From contig DCGY01000029.1 in assembly GCA_002314715.1 (NCBI GenBank), forward strand, positions 1 through 26,870: a stretch of DNA of 26,870 bases, given 5' to 3'. Origin of the DNA: Lachnospiraceae bacterium UBA1766. GTDB taxonomy: Bacteria; Bacillota; Clostridia; Lachnospirales; Lachnospiraceae. Within the stretch, counting starts at the first letter, position 1; the number at the start of each line of letters is the position of its first letter. The position numbers were made by a program, and so were the translations under genes. This document shows positions 21,499 through 26,870 of the stretch, one piece after another. The notes beneath the pieces are model-generated. The model did no database searches and was not told the DNA's origin. It saw nothing but the letters and a program-made list of their open reading frames with translations.

Positions 21499-22260
21499 TT
21501 ACAAACGTACACTTACGCCTCGACTCTGCAAATACTCTTTCACCTGTCGAATCTCCAATTCCTTGTAATGGAACAAGGAGGCTGCCAAAGCCGCTTCTGC
21601 CTTTGCCTCTACCAACGCATCATAGAAATGCTCCAAAGTACCGGCTCCTCCGGAAGCAATTACCGGAATGGAAACTGCTTCTGCAATAGCCTTTGTCAAC
21701 GCGATATCATATCCGGCTTTGGTGCCATCACCATCCATACTGGTCAGGAGGATTTCACCTGCGCCCATTTTTTCGGCTTTTAAGGCCCATTCCACGGCAT
21801 CCATTCCCATATCGACACGTCCGCCGTTCTTGTAAATATTCCAACCGGAACCATCTGCTCTCTTCTTTGCATCAATCGCAACTACAACGCACTGGCTTCC
21901 GAATTTATCTGCCGCATCACTGATAAGCTGCGGATTCATAATAGCCGCGGAATTAATGGAAATCTTATCAGCACCTTCTCTGAGAATCGCCTTAAAATCA
22001 TCTACGGTTCTCACACCGCCGCCAACCGTAAAAGGAATAAATACCTGGCTGGCAACCTTTCGAACCCATTCCAACTGTGTATTTCGACTGTCACTGGATG
22101 CAGTAATATCCAAAAATACCACTTCATCCGCTCCGGCTTTATCATATGCCATAGCAACATCCGCAGGATCTCCGGCATCTCTTAAATTCACAAAATTAAT
22201 ACCCTTTACAACTCTTCCGTCCTTAACATCCAAGCAAGGAATAATTCTTTTTGTATGCAT
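21499..22260 (-). CDS. hisF: Imidazole glycerol phosphate synthase, cyclase subunit
   Basis: HisF takes ammonia from HisH and PRFAR to form imidazole glycerol phosphate and AICAR, linking histidine and purine synthesis. The 253-aa protein is a (beta/alpha)8 barrel with the catalytic D11 in IIPCLDVKDG and the second aspartate in VVAIDAKK; phosphate loops are TVGGGVRT and ASGGAGTLEH. The start comes 3 bases after the hisH stop, with AAAGGG upstream inside the hisH end, so the two subunits are translated together, as expected for a heterodimer. Confidence 0.97.
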   Translation of the reverse strand: MHTKRIIPCLDVKDGRVVKGINFVNLRDAGDPADVAMAYDKAGADEVVFLDITASSDSRNTQLEWVRKVASQVFIPFTVGGGVRTVDDFKAILREGADKISINSAAIMNPQLISDAADKFGSQCVVVAIDAKKRADGSGWNIYKNGGRVDMGMDAVEWALKAEKMGAGEILLTSMDGDGTKAGYDIALTKAIAEAVSIPVIASGGAGTLEHFYDALVEAKAEAALAASLFHYKELEIRQVKEYLQSRGVSVRL

Positions 22261-22263
22261 CTT

Positions 22264-22890
22264 CTAAGCCCTTTTGCTTTCTTTTGTAACTTGTATAAAA
22301 TTCGTCAGGATTTTCATTCCGATCTCAGAACTTTTTTCGGGATGAAACTGACAGGCAAACACATTTCCCTTCTCAACAGAAGCATGAATTAAAGTACCAT
22401 ATTCCGTAGTAGCAGCAACAATCGCCGGATCATCGGCCTTCAGATAATAGGAATGCACAAAATATACGTAAGCATCTTCCGCAATCCCTTTAAATAATCT
22501 TCCCTCATTGGGATATTTCAAACTATTCCATCCAATATGCGGAATACGCAAACCTTCCTTGGCAGGAATACGAAGAATATCTCCATCCAGGATAGAAAGT
22601 CCCTCTACTCCGGGTGCTTCTTCGCTACTTCGAAACATTAACTGCAGTCCAAGACAAATTCCCAAAAAAGGAATTTCTCGCTTCACACACTCCTTGATTA
22701 CGTCTACCAAATGATAGCTATGAAGCTTTTCCATGGCATCTCCAAAAGCGCCTACACCGGGTAAAATAACACCATCTGCCTGCAAAATCTCTTCAGGATC
22801 TCTGGTAACCACAACCGATTCTCCCAATGAAATCAACGCTTTTTCAACACTTTTAATATTTCCTGCGTCGTAATCAATGATTGCAATCAT
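22264..22890 (-). CDS. hisH: Imidazole glycerol phosphate synthase, glutaminase subunit
   Basis: HisH hydrolyses glutamine and channels ammonia to HisF. The 208-aa protein is a class I glutamine amidotransferase: nucleophile C79 in FLGICLGLQLMF and the His/Glu pair H183 and E185 in CQFHPEKSSEIG. The first residues MIAIIDYDAGNIKSVEKAL are typical. GGAG precedes the ATG. It lies 21 bases after the 599-aa membrane protein gene. The remaining his genes are not in this window, so hisHF is detached from at least the flanking part of any his operon. Confidence 0.97.
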   Translation of the reverse strand: MIAIIDYDAGNIKSVEKALISLGESVVVTRDPEEILQADGVILPGVGAFGDAMEKLHSYHLVDVIKECVKREIPFLGICLGLQLMFRSSEEAPGVEGLSILDGDILRIPAKEGLRIPHIGWNSLKYPNEGRLFKGIAEDAYVYFVHSYYLKADDPAIVAATTEYGTLIHASVEKGNVFACQFHPEKSSEIGMKILTNFIQVTKESKRA

Positions 22891-22911
22891 ATTTTTTCTC
22901 CAAATTCATTT

Positions 22912-24711
22912 TTATTTATTGTCAATAAAGTTTTGATTCGTAAGTTCCGTTTCTTCCTGCAATAGGTCTTCTAAGGGCTGCTCCTGCTTGATTTGTTCGT
23001 TCTTCCAGGAGCCAAACTCTTTCCCGGATACAATTGCATAAATCATACGTGAATACTCAATATCATCCTTTTCGAAAGCAATTTCCTTCGCCTGATCCTC
23101 TGACAAATGATATTTGTCCGATAAGATGAAGAGGATTTCATTATATACAGCGGAAACCTCATTATTTGCATTCCATTGGCTGGAATAATCAAACAATGTA
23201 GGGTAATCTTTCACCGAAGTAATAAGGCTGTCTAAAGCCAAATCCTCATCTCCCTCATCCGCGTAAACCTCATACTCACGAATCCAAAGTCGGATACGCA
23301 TAATACTCTCCGATTTGCCGTACATAATCTTTTCATTTTCGGTTAAATGCTTTCCATTCAAATTCTGATAACAGGTCTTATAATCCCCGTCATTATATGC
23401 TTTTACAGCATTTCTCTTGTCTGTAAACTCATTGCTGACATATCCTAAAACAAGGATAGCTGCCCCAAAAGAAATACATAACATAAATACAGCAATAACC
23501 TTGGGCTTTGATAGCTTCTTGGTCGGTTCTTCCACCGGTTTCACTTTGGGCTTCTTAGGCTTCTTTTCTTTCTTTCCCTTTTTCTTACCGGTATCTTCTC
23601 CTTCGTCTCCGTCCTCGGCTTCCTCTGTTGCTTTTCCTTTTTTGCCCTTTTTGGCTTTTTTACCCTTTTTGCCCTTTTTCTCCGGAAGATCTTCCATTTC
23701 TTTCAGAATATCTTCATTCTCCTTAGAAAGAATGAGCTCGTTTTGTTCCGGTTCTTCTTCCTCTTCCGCAGTTAAAGCTTCGATAATCTTCGACAGCAAA
23801 CCTTTTTTCTTTACTTTCTGTTCGGGGGCATCTTCCTGCTTTTCTTCCGTTTTAGGCTTTTTCGTCGGTACCGGATCACTTCCTTTTTCTCGAAGAGCGG
23901 CTCCGATATCATCCATATCAATGGACATTTCCTGCCCATTATCACCACCTAACAAATCGGATAATTCCATTGTTTCTTCCGGTAACTCGGAATAATTATT
24001 CGTTTCATCGGGAGACGCATTCTCATTTACAGGATTGGTATTTTCTTCGGCTTTGAAGGAATCCTCCGCTGCAAATTGAGCATCCATATCCGCAAAAAGA
24101 TTGTCTACTTCCGACAAATCCGGTTCTGTTTTATTTTTTGCAGTAGGCATTACCGTTCTGGTGGTCTTGGAAGCTTTGTCCTTTGATTTTTTGACTTCCT
24201 TAATTTTATCTTCTTTAACTTTCTTTTCTTTTTTATTCTTCTTATCTGTTTTCTCTTTTTTGTCAGTTATTTCTTTTGTTTTATCTTTTTCCTTTTTTTC
24301 TTTTTTTCCAAAAAGTTTTGCAAAGGGATTTCCGGCAAAAGGCTTCTTAACCTCTTTTGCCTTCGTTCCGATTTGTTCCCCGTTTTCTATCTTTTGCAGC
24401 AATTCATCTTCCGACAAATCTTCATCTTCCTTTAACAGCTCTGCTATTTCCGGAGCCACTGCTTCATCGCGAGCATTTTTATCCAATAAATCACGTATGT
24501 CGGACAAATCTCCCCCATCATCATTCAAAATATCCATCAAATCCGCATCACTTAAAGAGCTACCGTTCGGTACCTCATCTTTTATCTTCTGATTTTTCTC
24601 CAAGATGCGATCAATATCTTCCAAGGACATTTCAGAAGCTTCATCCAGATCAATGATATCGTCTGCATCATCCGCTATTAAATTATCCAGAACATCATCA
24701 TTTGAAGCCAT
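22912..24711 (-). CDS. 599-aa charged single-pass membrane protein of unknown function
   Basis: I do not recognise the family. The N-terminal 110 residues are acidic and helical with short repeated motifs (DIDRILEKN, DLMDILNDD, DIRDLLDKN). Residues around 125-190 are a Lys/Glu low-complexity stretch, followed by an acidic linker and a second very Lys-rich stretch near 345-400. One membrane helix (about 405-424, VIAVFMLCISFGAAILVLGY) separates this large cytosolic part from a roughly 175-residue C-terminal domain outside the cell, rich in Tyr, Asp and helices and TPR-like in feel (KAYNDGDYKTCYQNL). There is no signal peptide; positive charge before the helix gives N-in topology. GGAGG lies 7 bases before the ATG. 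The gene is between the Sir2-like gene and hisH; a scaffold or envelope-sensing role is possible but unsupported. Confidence 0.75.
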   Translation of the reverse strand: MASNDDVLDNLIADDADDIIDLDEASEMSLEDIDRILEKNQKIKDEVPNGSSLSDADLMDILNDDGGDLSDIRDLLDKNARDEAVAPEIAELLKEDEDLSEDELLQKIENGEQIGTKAKEVKKPFAGNPFAKLFGKKEKKEKDKTKEITDKKEKTDKKNKKEKKVKEDKIKEVKKSKDKASKTTRTVMPTAKNKTEPDLSEVDNLFADMDAQFAAEDSFKAEENTNPVNENASPDETNNYSELPEETMELSDLLGGDNGQEMSIDMDDIGAALREKGSDPVPTKKPKTEEKQEDAPEQKVKKKGLLSKIIEALTAEEEEEPEQNELILSKENEDILKEMEDLPEKKGKKGKKAKKGKKGKATEEAEDGDEGEDTGKKKGKKEKKPKKPKVKPVEEPTKKLSKPKVIAVFMLCISFGAAILVLGYVSNEFTDKRNAVKAYNDGDYKTCYQNLNGKHLTENEKIMYGKSESIMRIRLWIREYEVYADEGDEDLALDSLITSVKDYPTLFDYSSQWNANNEVSAVYNEILFILSDKYHLSEDQAKEIAFEKDDIEYSRMIYAIVSGKEFGSWKNEQIKQEQPLEDLLQEETELTNQNFIDNK

Positions 24712-24760
24712 GATTTTCCTCCGCAGTTTATAAATTCACCACTATATCTTATCTAGTTTA

Positions 24761-25558
24761 TCACAACATTTGCAACCATTCAATTGCATTCTGTTGAATA
24801 TATATACCTTTTTTTGATAAAGCTTCGTCCATTTGGAATAAAGACTCATGAATCCTATAATATTTAGCCTTCTGATTTATCAATGCAATTCTTTCAAATG
24901 GGAAGCGAATTACCGTACCAAATTGAAGACCTGCACCAAGCTCCAATACCAGAAGCTTTTTATTCAATGTGCCGGTAAGCCATTTATTATACAGATCCCA
25001 CTTTTTCAGATAGCTGTTTTCATCATAATTCGGAGCGTAAACATTATTTAATACCATAGGAGCACCACAACTTAGACAGGTACCCAATTCCTCTGAAAAA
25101 CCATTCTCCAAATGATTCCATATTGTTTTCTCGGAAATGCTTTTATAAAGCAGCGCTACTTCCTCATCCGTCGTTTCACGGATACTATTCTCACATTTCT
25201 TTTCACATTGTTTCAAGGTCATTCCTCCGCAAGGACAAACCACTCGATCATATTTCCAATTCATTTTTGGAATACCGGCGTTTGAAGAAGTTGAAACAAC
25301 AAAATAATTCTTCTCAGCAATGCATTGTATTAATTTATCCAACCCTATTTTTGTATTTTCAGTATCATTTCTATCAAAATCATTTTGCAATACGGGTAAA
25401 AGCCATGGAAAAATGGATTTCTCCAACATTTCATAGTATTCTGCATATTTAGCGTTTTTTATATTCTTTTTTACAAAATCAAACTCTTCGCCTAATCCAA
25501 CCAGAATCATTTCTGCTTCCTGCACATCCGATAAAAACTGTTCTCTGTCAAAAATCAT
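24761..25558 (-). CDS. Divergent Sir2-like protein with cysteine-rich insert
   Basis: The start is placed at ATG 25558 (265 aa), with AGGAG 6 bases upstream; a longer reading frame would begin inside the cheV terminator. The outline suggests a Sir2-type NAD-binding fold: MILVGLGEEFD (17-27) in the position of GAGxS, VVSTSSNAG (87-95) where sirtuins have TxNxD, cysteines C108, C110, C118, C122, C161 and C164 as likely zinc ligands, APMVLNN and YAPNYDE, then LLVLELGAGLQF and IALINQKA as the closing Rossmann strands. The normal catalytic HG motif is not visible, so deacetylase activity is doubtful; ADP-ribosyl or binding roles are alternatives. It follows cheV after that gene's terminator and precedes the 599-aa gene by 49 bases. 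Confidence 0.55.
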   Translation of the reverse strand: MIFDREQFLSDVQEAEMILVGLGEEFDFVKKNIKNAKYAEYYEMLEKSIFPWLLPVLQNDFDRNDTENTKIGLDKLIQCIAEKNYFVVSTSSNAGIPKMNWKYDRVVCPCGGMTLKQCEKKCENSIRETTDEEVALLYKSISEKTIWNHLENGFSEELGTCLSCGAPMVLNNVYAPNYDENSYLKKWDLYNKWLTGTLNKKLLVLELGAGLQFGTVIRFPFERIALINQKAKYYRIHESLFQMDEALSKKGIYIQQNAIEWLQML

Positions 25559-25589
25559 GGCTATCTCCTGTTTTTCATTTAACGATAAA

Positions 25590-25610
25590 AGGCCGGGGAA
25601 TCCCCGGCCT
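25590..25610 (-). terminator. Terminator of cheV
   Basis: On the minus strand AGGCCGGGG and CCCCGGCCT form a GC-rich 9-bp stem with loop ATT, followed by TTTTA, 12 bases after the cheV stop. A longer start for the next gene would have to translate through this hairpin, which argues against it. Confidence 0.9.
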
Positions 25611-25622
25611 AGAAAATACAAT

Positions 25623-26531
25623 TTATAAATGGAATTTTTCTACCAATTCATCCACTGTTCTTACCAAATTACCAATTTCGGGTTTTGAAAGCTGTGCATC
25701 TGCACCAAGTGCTTCACCTTTACGTTTCATTTCCTCGTTAACAAGCGAAGAGAAAATGATAATTGGAATATTTGCTGTCGCCGAGTCCTCTTTCACCAAT
25801 CTGGTTAATCTATGACCATCCATCTCAGGCATCTCGATATCGGTAATAATAACACCAACATGCTCCTTTAAGGTTCCTCTTGTCTTGCAATCCTGGATAA
25901 TATCATATGCTTTCTGACCATTTTCTGTATGAATCAGGTTTACATAACCGGAAGCTCTCAGGGAATCTACAATCAACTTATTCAATAATGCGGAATCTTC
26001 TGCAATCAAAATCGGAACTTCACTTCTGTTACGAGGGCCCAATTCATTGATTTCAGAAACTTTCAATCCTGTTTCCGGATTAATATCAGCTACAATCTTC
26101 TCAAAGTCAATGATAATAATTAATTTGTCATTTTTCTTTACAATACCGGTAGCAACACTATCCTCTGTCGTAGAAATTGTTGCTCCGGGTTTAATAATAT
26201 CCCTCCAGGAAAAACGATGAATACCTAATACATTGTCTACATGAAATGCAATATCCAACTTATTAAAATTCGTAATAATATACATACCATCTTGCTGCTC
26301 TGATTCGCCACGTCCCAAACAATTCTTCAAATCAATCGCAGTAATCATTGTATCTCTCGGCATAAAAATACCTTCGATACTGGGGTGTGAATTCGGTACC
26401 GGTGTAATGGGTTGATAAGGGATGATTTCACGAACCTTTGCAACATTGATACCATAAGAAAAACCAGCTAATGTAAACTCCAGGATTTCCAATTCATTTG
26501 TTCCATTTTCAAGCAAAATCTTTGAATCCAT
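25623..26531 (-). CDS. cheV: Chemotaxis protein CheV (CheW domain + response regulator)
   Basis: CheV couples chemoreceptors to CheA through its CheW-like domain, and its phosphorylated receiver domain takes part in adaptation. I place the start at ATG 26531 (302 aa, MDSKILLENG), since GAGG lies 7 bases upstream; a TTG five codons earlier would overlap that site. The CheW domain spans about 14-150 (LEFTLAGFSYGINVAKVREI, IEGIFMPRD, TAIDLK). The receiver spans about 172-302, with E178/D179, phospho-acceptor D231 in ITDIEMPEMDG, S261/S262 and K283 in LSKPE, all intact. It stands alone between the rRNA operon and the Sir2-like gene, with its own promoter and terminator. It implies a chemotactic, probably flagellated organism. 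Confidence 0.95.
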   Translation of the reverse strand: MDSKILLENGTNELEILEFTLAGFSYGINVAKVREIIPYQPITPVPNSHPSIEGIFMPRDTMITAIDLKNCLGRGESEQQDGMYIITNFNKLDIAFHVDNVLGIHRFSWRDIIKPGATISTTEDSVATGIVKKNDKLIIIIDFEKIVADINPETGLKVSEINELGPRNRSEVPILIAEDSALLNKLIVDSLRASGYVNLIHTENGQKAYDIIQDCKTRGTLKEHVGVIITDIEMPEMDGHRLTRLVKEDSATANIPIIIFSSLVNEEMKRKGEALGADAQLSKPEIGNLVRTVDELVEKFHL

Positions 26532-26598
26532 ATAACCACCTCGCAAAATTATATGTAAAAATCAATAAAAGAGCCATCTATGTAAAATAACTGTTTTG

Positions 26599-26627
26599 AT
26601 TATATCATAGATTTTGTGAAATTGAAA
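26599..26627 (-). promoter_or_regulatory. cheV promoter
   Basis: On the minus strand an extended -10, TGATATAAT (26607-26599), has a weak TTTCAA (26627-26622) 17 bases upstream of the hexamer. Transcription would start near 26592, about 60 bases before the cheV ATG. It looks like a housekeeping-sigma promoter rather than a sigma-D (flagellar) one. Confidence 0.65.
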
Positions 26628-26659
26628 CAAAATTAGTAAAAATAGCAAAAATTTTCAAC

Positions 26660-26687
26660 AAAAAAAAGAGTAGTCATCTACTCTTTT
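26660..26687 (-). terminator. Terminator of the rRNA operon
   Basis: On the minus strand AAAAGAGTAG and CTACTCTTTT form a perfect 10-bp stem with loop ATGA, followed by more T residues and then G. It lies about 55 bases beyond the 23S 3' end. Confidence 0.9.
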
Positions 26688-26741
26688 CAGGTTGTACCTT
26701 CAAAACCGAACACGAAATCATCTTACAAAACATCTTCTATC

Positions 26742-26870
26742 TTGGTTAAGCTCTCGACCGATTAGTAAATGTCAGCTGAGTGCATTACTGCACTTACACC
26801 TCATTCCTATCTACCTCATAGTCTCTAAGGGGTCTTACAGATTTCTCTTGGATATCTCATCTTGAGGGGG
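26742..26870 (-). rRNA. rrl: 23S ribosomal RNA, 3' end (partial)
   Basis: The minus strand carries the conserved 3' terminal region of bacterial 23S rRNA: the hairpin around GTAAGTGCAGTAATGCAC, then CATTTACTAATCGGTCGAG and the terminal AGCTTAACC. The rest of the gene lies beyond the right edge. The exact mature end near 26742 is by analogy with E. coli, where the RNA ends in GGCTTAACCTT. No 5S gene follows before the terminator. Confidence 0.95.

Noticed and set aside
23600..23690. Lys/Gly repeat region of the 599-aa gene as a CRISPR or tandem DNA repeat.
   Set aside because: The repeats are short, irregular codon repeats of a low-complexity protein segment, without spacers.
23417..24592. 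Long plus-strand frames rich in Ser and Phe opposite the 599-aa gene.
   Set aside because: They mirror the Lys/Glu-rich codons of the real gene (AAG and GAA read backwards as CTT and TTC) and have no credible start signals.
26700..26760. Possible 5S rRNA on the plus strand: CCGAACAC followed later by GTTAAGCTC.
   Set aside because: Only these short words match. The spacing is wrong, there is no 5S helix I around them, and GTTAAGCTC is the complement of the 23S 3' end.
1..26870. Mobile elements, prophage, toxin-antitoxin or defence genes.
   Set aside because: No transposase, integrase, phage, toxin-antitoxin or restriction-type protein was recognised; gene content is chromosomal core plus a few unknowns.

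Overview
The window looks like chromosome of a low-to-mid GC Gram-positive Clostridia, most likely a motile Lachnospiraceae (Roseburia/Butyrivibrio-like). Support comes from an AT-rich background with clear AGGAG-type ribosome binding sites and TTGACA/TATAAT-type promoters. Gene content fits too: LTA-synthase-like sulfatase, pta-ackA with cre-like sites, a UPF0237/UPF0210 pair, lysA with meso-DAP dehydrogenase, CheV, and a long FtsA-like protein beside polA and coaE. Genus and species cannot be fixed from the sequence alone. All protein genes but one (tmcAL) are on the minus strand, so transcription runs from high to low coordinates.

Layout from right to left. The right edge (26742-26870) is the 3' end of a 23S rRNA gene on the minus strand, closed by a strong terminator with no 5S gene after it. 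Next come cheV (own extended -10 promoter, GC-rich terminator), a divergent Sir2-like protein, a 599-aa charged single-pass membrane protein, hisH, hisF, ung, ddh, lysA and an S66 LD-carboxypeptidase-like peptidase. Most are close enough to be co-transcribed. ddh, lysA and the peptidase form a small meso-diaminopimelate/lysine/peptidoglycan unit. A tRNA-Leu(CAA) with its own promoter and terminator follows, then a compact block of nested inverted repeats (17047-17161).

From 16908 down to 9859 runs a probable operon: a 75-aa protein, an orphan zinc-finger (anti-sigma-like) membrane protein, DNA polymerase I, CoaE, the FtsA-like ATPase (overlapping coaE by 13 bases) and a WalJ/YycJ-type metallo-hydrolase. 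The ACT/PFL pair (9779-8124) has its own promoter and converges on tmcAL at a shared bidirectional terminator.

The 361-base region 6471-6831 separates divergent pta and tmcAL and holds two cre-like palindromes 149 bp apart, with candidate promoters for both directions. pta-ackA makes the acetate/ATP branch. Past an ackA terminator lie a lone trpF, then a cell-envelope pair (LTA-synthase-like sulfatase, O-antigen-ligase-like polytopic protein) that runs to the left edge.

Most of the window is core metabolism and cell biology. I found no CRISPR array, insertion sequence, prophage, toxin-antitoxin pair or recognisable defence system. The parts least explained by known families are the 599-aa membrane protein with repeated acidic motifs and its Sir2-like neighbour beside cheV, the FtsA-like protein with repeated beta-grasp-like motifs, the orphan zinc-finger/75-aa pair ahead of polA, and the structured block next to tRNA-Leu.
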